Shown: one piece after another, positions 33,962-42,452 of the stretch
Layout of the letters: each line of letters opens with the position of its first letter
How positions within the stretch are numbered: the stretch's first letter is position 1
Assembly: GCF_014647375.1 (NCBI RefSeq)
Contig: NZ_BMPB01000002.1
Span: 399,146-463,145, forward strand
Direction of reading: 5' to 3'
Origin: Parabacteroides faecis
GTDB taxonomy: Bacteria; Bacteroidota; Bacteroidia; Bacteroidales; Tannerellaceae
DNA length: 64,000 bases
Position numbers and translations under genes: made by a program
Notes under the pieces: generated by a model
Databases searched by the model: none
Told to the model about the DNA's origin: nothing
The model's input: only the letters and a program-made list of their open reading frames with translations

Positions 33962-35755
33962 ATGGCACAATATAGCAACTATATCCTGGTGTGCGGCGGT
34001 ACAGGCTGCCGTGCATCACAGAGCGAACTTATACTACAAAACCTGAAAGAGGCGGTCAGGCAAAACGGATTACAGGAAAGTGTACAGGTGATCCGGACAG
34101 GCTGTTTCGGCTTTTGTGAGAAAGGTCCGGTTGTAAAACTGATCCCGGATAATACTTTTTACGTGCAGGTTACTCCCGAAGATGCGGATGATATCGTCAA
34201 TGAACATCTGATAAAAGGTCGTAAAGTAGAGCGTTTACTCTATGTAAACCCGGAAACGAACGAACTGATACTCGACTCCAAACATATCAATTTTTATAAA
34301 AAACAGTTACGTATAGCCTTACGTAACTGTGGTTTCATCAACCCTGAAAATATAGATGAATATATTGCTCGTGACGGTTACATCGCCCTGGGGAAAGCGC
34401 TGACCGAAATGACACCTGAAGAAGTGATCAAAGAGATTATGGATAGTGGTTTGCGAGGCAGAGGCGGTGGTGGTTTCCCTACCGGATTGAAATGGCAGAT
34501 TACCCGTAAAGTACAGGCACCACAGAAATATGTAGTCTGTAATGCCGACGAAGGCGATCCGGGAGCGTTCATGGACCGCTCCATCCTGGAAGGCGATCCG
34601 CACTCTATTGTCGAAGCAATGGCAATCAACGGATATTGTACCGGTGCCAGCAAAGGACTTGTCTATATCCGTGCCGAATATCCATTGGCAGTAGAGCGTC
34701 TGAAGATTGCTATAGACCAGGCGAAGGATTACGGATTCTTGGGTGATAACATTTTCGGTACAGACTTTTCTTTTGATATTCAGATACGTTATGGTGCCGG
34801 TGCTTTCGTCTGCGGAGAAGAGACGGCACTGATCCATAGTATGGAAGGATTGCGTGGGGAAGCCACGGTCAAACCTCCTTTCCCCAGTGAAAGTGGTTAT
34901 AAAGGTTGTCCGACGAACGTGAACAACGTAGAGACTTACGCCAATATTCCCGTTATCCTGCTGAAAGGAGCCAAATGGTTCAGCAGCATAGGTACGGAAA
35001 AGAGCAAAGGCACGAAAGTTTTTGCCCTGGCCGGCAAAGTGAACAACGTCGGACTGATTGAAGTTCCGATGGGAACGACACTGCGCGAAGTAATATTCGG
35101 TATCGGAGGAGGAATAAAAGACGGAAAGAAATTCAAAGCTGTACAAACCGGTGGCCCTTCCGGTGGCTGCCTGACAGAGAAGCATCTGGATCTACCGATC
35201 GACTATGACAATCTGATCGCAGCCGGTTCCATGATGGGATCGGGTGGAATGATCGTGATGGACGAAGACGATTGCATGGTAGCAATGGCCAAGTTCTATC
35301 TCGATTTCACGGTAGAAGAGTCGTGTGGCAAATGTGCCCCTTGCCGTATCGGAAATAAACGTTTGCATGAAATGCTGCAGAAGATAACTTCGGGTAGAGG
35401 GAACATCGAAGATCTGGATAAACTGCGTAACCTCGCTATGGTAATAAAAGATACTGCTTTATGCGGTTTGGGACAAACATCACCCAACCCTGTTCTTTCT
35501 ACCATGGATAACTTTTACGATGAATATCTGGCACATGTCGACGAACAACGCTGTCCTTCTCACCAGTGCCGCGAACTGACCCAGTACTTTATCAATCCGG
35601 AGAAATGTAAAGGTTGTACCATGTGTGCCCGCATCTGTCCGGTACATGCTATCACTGGTAGCCGGAAAGTACCTCATACGATCGACTCGGAAATTTGTAT
35701 CCGTTGCGGATCATGTATAGAGAAATGCAAGTTCGATGCTATTTATGTACACTAA
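33962..35755 (+). CDS. hydB: NuoF-like flavoprotein subunit of trimeric [FeFe] hydrogenase
   Basis: This 597-residue subunit oxidises or reduces NAD(P)(H) and is the likely site of flavin-based electron bifurcation in HydABC. Order of domains: thioredoxin-like 2Fe-2S (VCGGTGCRASQSE near 10-22, RTGCFGFCEKGP near 48-59); NADH/FMN-binding Rossmann domain (GLRGRGGGGFPTGLKW, VVCNADEGDPGAFMDR); SLBB domain; [4Fe-4S] site ESCGKCAPCRIG; and C-terminal 2x[4Fe-4S] ferredoxin (CKGCTMCARICP and CIRCGSCIEKC). The N-terminal and C-terminal extensions distinguish it from complex I NuoF. It has no membrane segment. It is followed after 41 bp by hydA. Confidence 0.95.
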   Translation: MAQYSNYILVCGGTGCRASQSELILQNLKEAVRQNGLQESVQVIRTGCFGFCEKGPVVKLIPDNTFYVQVTPEDADDIVNEHLIKGRKVERLLYVNPETNELILDSKHINFYKKQLRIALRNCGFINPENIDEYIARDGYIALGKALTEMTPEEVIKEIMDSGLRGRGGGGFPTGLKWQITRKVQAPQKYVVCNADEGDPGAFMDRSILEGDPHSIVEAMAINGYCTGASKGLVYIRAEYPLAVERLKIAIDQAKDYGFLGDNIFGTDFSFDIQIRYGAGAFVCGEETALIHSMEGLRGEATVKPPFPSESGYKGCPTNVNNVETYANIPVILLKGAKWFSSIGTEKSKGTKVFALAGKVNNVGLIEVPMGTTLREVIFGIGGGIKDGKKFKAVQTGGPSGGCLTEKHLDLPIDYDNLIAAGSMMGSGGMIVMDEDDCMVAMAKFYLDFTVEESCGKCAPCRIGNKRLHEMLQKITSGRGNIEDLDKLRNLAMVIKDTALCGLGQTSPNPVLSTMDNFYDEYLAHVDEQRCPSHQCRELTQYFINPEKCKGCTMCARICPVHAITGSRKVPHTIDSEICIRCGSCIEKCKFDAIYVH

Positions 35756-35796
35756 ATAAGTTGACAGTGGATAATTGACAGTTGACAGAGAAGAAT

Positions 35797-37587
35797 ATGG
35801 AAAAGATAAAACTAACAATAGATAACAGAGAAGTGGAAGTCCTCAAAGGGACAACCATTCTCGACGCAGCAAAGAGCATGGGAATCCGTATCCCGACACT
35901 TTGCCACATGAAACTCGAAGATTTGAATTACGAAAACAACCCCGGAGCTTGCCGTATCTGTGTGGTGGAGATCGAGGGACGCCGCAACCTGGCCCCGTCC
36001 TGTAAGATGGAATGTACGGAAGGAATGGTGGTCAGAACCCATACACCCCGCGTAATGAATGCACGGAAAACAGTGATGGAACTGATCCTGTCCAATCATC
36101 CGGCCGGTTGCCTTACCTGTAGCAGTAACGGATATTGCGAATTGCAGACCATCGCTCACGACCTCGGTATTCGTGAAATAAGATATCAGGGTGAACAGTC
36201 TACTTTTGAGATCGACCGTTCTCCTTCCATTGTGCGGAATATGAACAAATGTATCATGTGCCGTCGTTGCGAAACCATGTGTAACAGCATACAAACGGTA
36301 GGTGCTTTGACTGCTGTTCATCGTGGATTCAACGCTGCTGTTTCTACAGCCTTTGAACGGGACATAGCCGGTAGCACCTGTTCCTATTGCGGGCAGTGTG
36401 TTTCAGTCTGCCCGGTGAATGCACTTAGTGGCCGTAATACCCAGCAGCCGGTACTGGACGCATTGGCCGATCCGACCAAGATTGTGATCGCACAAACTGC
36501 TCCGGCAGTGCGTACGGCACTCGGACGTGATTTTGGCTGTGAACCGGGAACATTGGTTACAGGAAAGATGGTATCTGCCCTTCGTCAGTTAGGTTTTGAT
36601 TATGTATTCGATACCGACTTTGCCGCCGATCTGACCATCATGGAAGAAGGTACGGAGCTTCTTCAAAGACTGGGCAAATACCTTTCGGGAGATCAGGAGG
36701 TGAAAATACCGATGATGACCAGTTGTTGTCCGGGGTGGGTGAGTTTTGTAGAACAACACTTTCCTGAATTACGCGACAACCTGTCGACAGCAAAAAGTCC
36801 GCAGCAGATGTTTGGAGCTATAGCTAAAAGCTATTTTGCAGAAAAACTAGGAGTGGATCGTAAAAATGTAGTTGTAGTATCCATTATGCCATGTTTGGCC
36901 AAGAAATATGAAGCCAGCCGTCCGGAGTTTGCCGTCGAAGGTAATCCGGATGTCGATATATCGATCTATACCCGCGAACTGGCTCGTTTGATCCGTTATG
37001 CCAATATCAACTTCAATGAACTTCCTGACAGTGATTTCGATCATCCTCTAGGTGAATCGACCGGTGCAGGCGTTATATTCGGAACGACTGGAGGTGTTAT
37101 AGAAGCAGCCTGCCGTACGGCCTACGAGCTATATACCCGGAAGCCGTTGGAAAAAATTGAATTTAAGGAATTACGAGGACTGGAAGGTATCCGTAGCGGA
37201 ACGATAAACTTCGACGGTGTCCCTGTCAAAATCGGTATCGCCCACGGTCTGGGGAATGCCCGTAAATTGGTAGAAGAAGTGAAAAGTGGGAAATCACCTT
37301 ATCACGTTATCGAAGTTATGGCTTGTCCGGGTGGTTGTATCGGAGGTGGCGGTCAGCCGTTCCATCAAGGTAGAATGGATGTTCTGCGTAAACGTGCTGC
37401 CGCTCTTTACAATGAGGACGAAAACAAACCGATTCGCAAGAGTCATGAAAACCCATATATTCAGCAACTATATAAAGAATACCTGGGTGAACCTTGCGGA
37501 CCGAAGGCGCATAAGTTATTGCATACTCATTACTTCGACCGTAAAGAAGTAGTCAATATGTTTTTGGAAACCGATAAAAACGAATAA
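35797..37587 (+). CDS. hydA: [FeFe] hydrogenase catalytic subunit
   Basis: This 596-residue catalytic subunit reduces protons to H2. The N-terminus has a 2Fe-2S domain (Cys36, 52, 55, 69), a His-Cys3 [4Fe-4S] site (His101, Cys105, 108, 114) and two [4Fe-4S] sites (Cys152-162 and Cys195-205). The H-cluster motifs are canonical: TSCCPGW (Cys310 proton relay, Cys311 ligand), MPCLAK (Cys366), and VMACPGGCIGGGGQP (Cys510 and Cys514). A small-subunit-like C-terminus follows. It is therefore a full group A hydrogenase, in contrast to the protein at 15081-16460. ATG 35797 is preferred over the TTG at 35782. No maturase genes (hydE, hydF, hydG) are in the window. Confidence 0.97.
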   Translation: MEKIKLTIDNREVEVLKGTTILDAAKSMGIRIPTLCHMKLEDLNYENNPGACRICVVEIEGRRNLAPSCKMECTEGMVVRTHTPRVMNARKTVMELILSNHPAGCLTCSSNGYCELQTIAHDLGIREIRYQGEQSTFEIDRSPSIVRNMNKCIMCRRCETMCNSIQTVGALTAVHRGFNAAVSTAFERDIAGSTCSYCGQCVSVCPVNALSGRNTQQPVLDALADPTKIVIAQTAPAVRTALGRDFGCEPGTLVTGKMVSALRQLGFDYVFDTDFAADLTIMEEGTELLQRLGKYLSGDQEVKIPMMTSCCPGWVSFVEQHFPELRDNLSTAKSPQQMFGAIAKSYFAEKLGVDRKNVVVVSIMPCLAKKYEASRPEFAVEGNPDVDISIYTRELARLIRYANINFNELPDSDFDHPLGESTGAGVIFGTTGGVIEAACRTAYELYTRKPLEKIEFKELRGLEGIRSGTINFDGVPVKIGIAHGLGNARKLVEEVKSGKSPYHVIEVMACPGGCIGGGGQPFHQGRMDVLRKRAAALYNEDENKPIRKSHENPYIQQLYKEYLGEPCGPKAHKLLHTHYFDRKEVVNMFLETDKNE

Positions 37588-37589
37588 GC

Positions 37590-38078
37590 ATGGAAAAGAT
37601 ACATTTGCCCCAATCAAAGATAAAAGAGTTGCAGGCCGTATGTAAAGAGCATGATAATGACTCCGGTGAACTGATCAACATTTTACATGCAGCACAGGAA
37701 ATATTCGGTTATCTTCCTCGAGAAGTACAGGAAATAGTAGCGTCCGAGTTGCATATCCCGGTATCCCGAGTATATGGTGTAGTTACTTTCTATTCTTTCT
37801 TTACCATGACGCCGAAAGGAAAATACCCGATCTCCGTTTGTTTGGGAACCGCCTGCTATGTGCGCGGAGCAGAAAAGGTGCTGGATGAATTCCAGCGTCA
37901 GCTTGAAATTAAAGTAGGAGAGACTACGTTAGACGGATTATTCTCTTTAGATTGCCTGCGTTGTGTGGGGGCCTGTGGACTGGCACCTGTAGTTACAATA
38001 GGAGGTAAGGTGTACGGTAGAATTACTCCGGAAAAAGTGCGGGATATTCTGTCTGAGTATTATATTCGCGAAGAGTAA
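37590..38078 (+). CDS. hydC: NuoE-like subunit of trimeric [FeFe] hydrogenase
   Basis: This 162-residue subunit has a helical N-terminus and a thioredoxin-like 2Fe-2S domain. The four cysteines are in CLGTACYVRGAE and DCLRCVGACGLAP, the usual NuoE/HydC pattern. It passes electrons between the HydB flavin and HydA. It starts 2 bp after hydA, so the order here is 2Fe-2S protein, hydB, hydA, hydC, while in Thermotoga it is hydC, hydB, hydA. The cluster with HydA argues against a complex I gene. Confidence 0.95.
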   Translation: MEKIHLPQSKIKELQAVCKEHDNDSGELINILHAAQEIFGYLPREVQEIVASELHIPVSRVYGVVTFYSFFTMTPKGKYPISVCLGTACYVRGAEKVLDEFQRQLEIKVGETTLDGLFSLDCLRCVGACGLAPVVTIGGKVYGRITPEKVRDILSEYYIREE

Positions 38079-38166
38079 TACAATTCGAGATTATGAGCTA
38101 TTCATATTAAATAACACAGTTTATTGTTACCTTTGTCGCCCGTAATATAAAAAGAGTAAAAAGGAG

Positions 38167-38421
38167 ATGAATAAACAACGTGTCGCTTATACTCCGGTTG
38201 GGGGAGTATGTTCAAAAATGATGATTGTAGATGCTGAAGATAACATTATTACCGGGGTACAGATCGTGGGCGGTTGCCAGGGTAATACACAGGGACTGAG
38301 CAAATTATTGATCGGTATGGCAGTACCCGAAGCTATACAGCGCCTGGAAGGTATCGACTGCCACGAACGGGGAACGTCCTGCCCGGATCAGTTGGCACAG
38401 GCATTACGAAAACTTAGCTGA
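38167..38421 (+). CDS. TSCPD-domain small protein (TIGR03905 type)
   Basis: This 84-residue protein matches the TIGR03905 family, named for its C-terminal TSCPD motif, seen here as RGTSCPDQLAQAL. Other conserved stretches are VGGVCSKMM and VGGCQGNTQGLSKLL, so three cysteines (near 15, 37 and 72) line up with the family. The TSCPD domain also ends some vitamin B12-dependent ribonucleotide reductases. The function is unknown, perhaps metal or cluster binding. It lies 88 bp after hydC with its own TACCTTTG box at 38128-38135, so it is likely a separate unit. Confidence 0.85.
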   Translation: MNKQRVAYTPVGGVCSKMMIVDAEDNIITGVQIVGGCQGNTQGLSKLLIGMAVPEAIQRLEGIDCHERGTSCPDQLAQALRKLS

Positions 38422-38444
38422 TTGCCGACGTACATTCGACTGGT

Positions 38445-40217
38445 TTACGGATTTAGGGGGATATCTTTTACCAACCTGAATCCGTTGTTGAAGTGTTTAC
38501 TTCCCGGGTAGATATAGTAATGACAGGTAGGCCGGCAGGTTGCCCGTTCGTTGAACCAGGTGCCGCCGCGTACGACTGCATATAGTTTGCCGTCTTTTTC
38601 AAATGTATCGGAACACCATTCCCATACATTCCCGCTCATATCATGGATTCCCAGTTCGTTCGGTTTCTTCATACCGACAGGGTGCGGTTTGCCTTCCGAG
38701 TTTCCGGCATACCATCCGAGGCTGTCGAGTTCCATACCGCCGCTATATAAATGGTCCCGTTTGCCATACATGCCGCCGCGAGCAGCATATTCCCATTCTT
38801 CCTCTGTGGGTAAACGTCCGCCTGCCCATTGGCAATAAGCATTAGCTCCATACCAAGTGATGTAAATGGCAGGGTTGGCTTCGTAGCCGGGGACCGGTTT
38901 TCCGTTTTGGATTCCCCAGTTACATTCAAAATATAAAGGTTGTCCGATGTCAGAACCTTCTTTGATTACATCGCTTTCGTATATTTTCAGAAACTGTGCA
39001 AACTGAAAATTGGTTATTTCATATTTGCTGATGGAGAAACTGTTTACTTTTACCTCATGAACCGGATTGTTATCTTCTTTATAGGTCGAGCCCATCTTAA
39101 AAGTACTTCCTTTCACTTCGATCATCTCCGGATTGATGTTGGTTGATAACCATTTTCGAAATTCAATCTCTTTCATCCGTTTCCGGGCTTCATTCCGGTC
39201 TTCTTCCCTGACATCGCTTTCAATGAATTTATTGAGGTAGGAGATAGAGATATCGTATGCCCCGTTCCCTTTCAAAGGAAGCAACCGTTCGTACATGGTT
39301 GCCAGTGCAATGTATCCGTCGGTACGTTCCGGGTCCAGCCGTACGCCCTGTTCATAGAGTCTGTAAGCCTCTTCGGTATATTTGTACATATTAATCGGGG
39401 TACCGCTAAGAGAGAGCAGGTTGTCTGCCTGCCGGATGCAATTATCGGCATAAGGGTTGATCTGGCTACTGATCAGGCGGGCAAATTTTGTTTTCTTCAT
39501 TTCCACTGGGATCAGGCGATAGAACTGCCTGAGTGAATCGGGCGACAGCTTTTTCATGATGCGGGTCAGAAGGAACTGGCCTGCATATTTATCCATATTA
39601 TCTCCGATGAAAGCAATTCGGATCGAATCTCTTTTCTGCTGGGCGGCATGCAGTTCGATATCTGCATCCAGTTCCTGGCTTCCCCGTACCGGTTGGGCAT
39701 TCAGATTGCTCAGGGATTGGAGGAAGGCGGGCTTCTTTTTTTCTTTGCCGTCGGAACGTTTTTTACCGATAGCACCTAGTTCGTGTTGGGCCATCGAGAC
39801 GGCATTCAGGCTGTCGATCCTTTGATTGAGGTCGTGCGTCTCTTCCAGGTAAACGGCATATCCCATGTGTGTGGCAGCTCCGTTGAAATGCAGTCCGTTA
39901 GGAAAGTCGGAGAGGTGGCCTTCCACGTATAATGTATCTTTGTCGATGAGTAGGTCGCAGTAATGGAACTCGTCGTCTATAGTTGTGCATAGCCATAAGT
40001 GTTGGGGTACGTCGGCCAGTGTCCCTTTCATCTGGAATTTTCCTTTTTCGATCCTCATGGAGTTGATGATGCGCTGGTTGTCGAACTGTTTGAGGAAGAA
40101 TACCGTGCCATCTTTCACTCCGCCGATGTGTGCTTCTATGACATACCGGTCGTTATTAGCCGTCAGAAAAAGGCTGAAACAGGCAAATAGTATGGATAGA
40201 AATAGTTTAGTCTGCAT
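38445..40217 (-). CDS. Exported SUMF1/FGE-like protein with N-terminal DUF4369
   Basis: This 590-residue exported protein has a signal peptide, an N-terminal DUF4369-like beta domain (about 25-130: YVIEAHIGGVKDGTVFFLKQ), a helical and TPR-like middle (about 200-340: YEQGVRLDPERTDGYIALATMYERL), and a C-terminal formylglycine-generating-enzyme-like domain (about 355-585: MGSTYKEDNNPVHEVKVNSFSISKYEITNFQF, RLPTEEEWEYAARGG, NVWEWCSDTF, GGTWFNE). The C-terminal Cys-containing segment (TCRPTCHYY) does not match the catalytic Cys-x4-Cys pattern of true FGE exactly, so sulfatase activation is uncertain. It lies 21 bp after the response regulator gene and may be regulated with it. Confidence 0.8.
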   Translation of the reverse strand: MQTKLFLSILFACFSLFLTANNDRYVIEAHIGGVKDGTVFFLKQFDNQRIINSMRIEKGKFQMKGTLADVPQHLWLCTTIDDEFHYCDLLIDKDTLYVEGHLSDFPNGLHFNGAATHMGYAVYLEETHDLNQRIDSLNAVSMAQHELGAIGKKRSDGKEKKKPAFLQSLSNLNAQPVRGSQELDADIELHAAQQKRDSIRIAFIGDNMDKYAGQFLLTRIMKKLSPDSLRQFYRLIPVEMKKTKFARLISSQINPYADNCIRQADNLLSLSGTPINMYKYTEEAYRLYEQGVRLDPERTDGYIALATMYERLLPLKGNGAYDISISYLNKFIESDVREEDRNEARKRMKEIEFRKWLSTNINPEMIEVKGSTFKMGSTYKEDNNPVHEVKVNSFSISKYEITNFQFAQFLKIYESDVIKEGSDIGQPLYFECNWGIQNGKPVPGYEANPAIYITWYGANAYCQWAGGRLPTEEEWEYAARGGMYGKRDHLYSGGMELDSLGWYAGNSEGKPHPVGMKKPNELGIHDMSGNVWEWCSDTFEKDGKLYAVVRGGTWFNERATCRPTCHYYIYPGSKHFNNGFRLVKDIPLNP

Positions 40218-40238
40218 ACGGATCGTTTATAAGGTGAT

Positions 40239-40922
40239 TCAATCAATGATCAGTTTATAGCCTATTCCACGGACATTCAGGATTTTTATCGAGTCGTCTT
40301 TCGATAGTTTATGTCGCAGTTTGGTAATGAAGACGTGCAGGCTGCGGGCATTGAAGAAAGAGTCGTCTCCCCACAGGTCGAGCAGTACGTCTTTCATCGG
40401 CAATACATGGTCTTTGTTTTCGCAAAGCCGTTTAAGTATTTCCGATTCGCGGTTGCTCAGGAGTTGTTTCTCGCCGCAATATAATAATGTTTGCGTAACT
40501 GCATCGAATGTATATTGACCGAGGTTGAAGGTTGTTTTTTCTTCCTTGCGCACTGTGATCTTATTCAGCAGGGCTTTGATACGGACGATCAGTTCTGCCA
40601 TGCCGAAAGGCTTTTTCAGGTAGTCGTTGCCGCCCAGCTCGAAACCTTCGACAACATCGTTGGCGGCAGAACGGGCGGAGAGGAAGAGGACAGGTATCTG
40701 GCTGTCTGTTTTGCGGATATGCCGTATCAGGGTAAAGCCGTCTATTTTAGGCATCATGATGTCGGTCACGATAATATCCGGTTTGATTTCTTTGTAAAGC
40801 GCCAGCCCTTCTTCGCCGTCGGCAGCCAGTACAATATCGAACTCCTCACCATCCAGCGTATCCTTGATGATCATTGCCAGTGTCGGTTCGTCTTCTACTA
40901 ATAATACTTTTATCTTTGCCAT
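40239..40922 (-). CDS. OmpR/PhoB-type response regulator, RprY-like
   Basis: This 227-residue regulator has a receiver domain with phospho-acceptor Asp54 (IIVTDIMMP) and the acidic pocket (VEDEP). The switch and Lys are in FLSARSAAND and DYLKKPFGMAEL. The C-terminal winged helix (about 130-225) includes ILKRLCENKDHVLPM and SLHVFITKLRHKLSKD. It is similar to RprY of Bacteroides fragilis. It pairs with the kinase at 40936-42372, 13 bp upstream on the same strand. The target genes are unknown, but the adjacent SUMF1 gene is a candidate. Confidence 0.9.
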   Translation of the reverse strand: MAKIKVLLVEDEPTLAMIIKDTLDGEEFDIVLAADGEEGLALYKEIKPDIIVTDIMMPKIDGFTLIRHIRKTDSQIPVLFLSARSAANDVVEGFELGGNDYLKKPFGMAELIVRIKALLNKITVRKEEKTTFNLGQYTFDAVTQTLLYCGEKQLLSNRESEILKRLCENKDHVLPMKDVLLDLWGDDSFFNARSLHVFITKLRHKLSKDDSIKILNVRGIGYKLIID

Positions 40923-40935
40923 AGTTTTATCTTTT

Positions 40936-42372
40936 TTAGTTTTTGAAATGGAGGGTGAATGTCGTGCCTTTTCCCGGTTGACTCTTGACGGTCACTGATC
41001 CCCCATGTTTCGACATCATGTCTTTTACGTAATATAGCCCTAGTCCGAAACCTTTTACATTGTGCAGGTTGCCGCTGGGGACCCGGTAAAACTTATCGAA
41101 TATGTGTTGCAGATTCGTATCGCTGATGCCGATACCGTTGTCCGTAACAGATACGCGGATCTCGTTCGGCAGCATCTCCGCACTGACAGATATTTCTGCA
41201 GGTTTATCGCCGGAATATTTTACCGCATTGTCGATCAGGTTACCCAATATATTATAGAAATGCGTACGGTCGGCAAATACTGCAATGTTCTCTGGTATAT
41301 TTGTTGTGATATCGACCTGTTTTCCTGCTTTCAGCTTGTGTTGTTCAATGAGCGGGGCGATCATGTCAGCTACGCGGATCGATTCCTGTTTCAGCCGGAA
41401 GGTATTGCGGTTCTCCACAGAGAGGGTGAGTATCTGTTCGACCAGGCCGCTTAACTGCGTGAGTTGTTCCCGGACGATACCCAGGTATTTCTTCTGTTTC
41501 TCGCTGACATGGGTGTCGTAGTTGAGTAAAACATCGTTCGCAGCATAGGCGACGGATATCGGGGTTTTTAGTTCATGTGTCATATTGTTGGTAAAATCCG
41601 CTTTCAACTCTTCGATCGTCTTTTGTCTGAGGATCGTATAAAGTAGGTAGATGAAAGCGATCAGAATCAGGATGACCAGCAGAAGAGATGAAGTGAGGAT
41701 GCCTGCCATTTGTTTGAAGACCAGTTGGGAGGGGGCTTTTAATGTTAGTTGGTAATATAGTTCCGGTTCTACGCTTTTGATCGGATAGCTAAATTGTAAT
41801 CCTTTATTGTCGAATGTCTCGATAGACCGGAATGTCATAATAGTTTCGGGCAGGCTGTCCTTCATCTGAATTACTTCCAGTTTATAGGGGACAGAAATAT
41901 CGTACTGTTTGAGTTCCATGACAAGTAGGCTATCATATAAGGCATAGTCGATAGGCATCAATGAATCGAGTTTTACGTGTAAGGCTTCTTGTATCTGGCC
42001 TTCCAGTGAGGTCAGCAAGTCTAGGTATTCGTTGAGCGATTCAGCCGCTTCGTTATATTTGAAGGGGTTCTTATCTGCTTTTACGGAAAATGTATCCATT
42101 AATCCGTTTCGGGAAATTTCATCAGTGCTGTCCTTCGAAAGTTTAATCTCGGAGGTGATTGTTCCGGATCCTTTATTCTCGCTCAGTGAATCCATACGGA
42201 TGAATAGCTCCTTGTAGTCAGCCATACGCATGGCATCCTGTATATTTCCATTTACTTGTTCCCAGGTTGAATCGTAGAGTCCCTTCAACCAGTATCCCTG
42301 TGAAAACAATAATGCAGCCAGTGACAAACAGATCAGTGCAGCAATAATCTTAAAACGTAGTTTCGTTTTCAT
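40936..42372 (-). CDS. Sensor histidine kinase, RprX-like
   Basis: This 478-residue kinase has two membrane helices (about 8-28 and 225-250) enclosing a periplasmic sensor region of about 200 residues. There follow an H-box with phosphorylated His266 (FTNNMTHELKTPI), an N-box (FYNILGNLIDNAVKYS), and G boxes (VTDNGIGI, GLGLYYVKDMMS). This is a complete HisKA/HATPase kinase; no HAMP domain is obvious. The TATTTTTG-type -7 box (complement of 42394-42401) lies just upstream. With the adjacent response regulator it forms a two-component system of the RprXY type. The sensed signal is unknown. Confidence 0.9.
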   Translation of the reverse strand: MKTKLRFKIIAALICLSLAALLFSQGYWLKGLYDSTWEQVNGNIQDAMRMADYKELFIRMDSLSENKGSGTITSEIKLSKDSTDEISRNGLMDTFSVKADKNPFKYNEAAESLNEYLDLLTSLEGQIQEALHVKLDSLMPIDYALYDSLLVMELKQYDISVPYKLEVIQMKDSLPETIMTFRSIETFDNKGLQFSYPIKSVEPELYYQLTLKAPSQLVFKQMAGILTSSLLLVILILIAFIYLLYTILRQKTIEELKADFTNNMTHELKTPISVAYAANDVLLNYDTHVSEKQKKYLGIVREQLTQLSGLVEQILTLSVENRNTFRLKQESIRVADMIAPLIEQHKLKAGKQVDITTNIPENIAVFADRTHFYNILGNLIDNAVKYSGDKPAEISVSAEMLPNEIRVSVTDNGIGISDTNLQHIFDKFYRVPSGNLHNVKGFGLGLYYVKDMMSKHGGSVTVKSQPGKGTTFTLHFKN

Positions 42373-42452
42373 CTTTTATTTTCTTCTTTCCGACAAAAAT
42401 AAAGGATAAGTTTCAGAATCTACGGGTTATGGTAAGACTAAATAACACTTCT

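Noticed and set aside
34319-35185. A 288-codon minus-strand open frame
   Set aside because: It is antisense to hydB, which has unambiguous motifs throughout. Its composition is not protein-like.
33540-38078. Complex I (Nuo) genes
   Set aside because: NuoE- and NuoF-like proteins lie with a true HydA having an H-cluster, and the NuoF-like subunit has extra ferredoxin domains; there are no membrane Nuo subunits.
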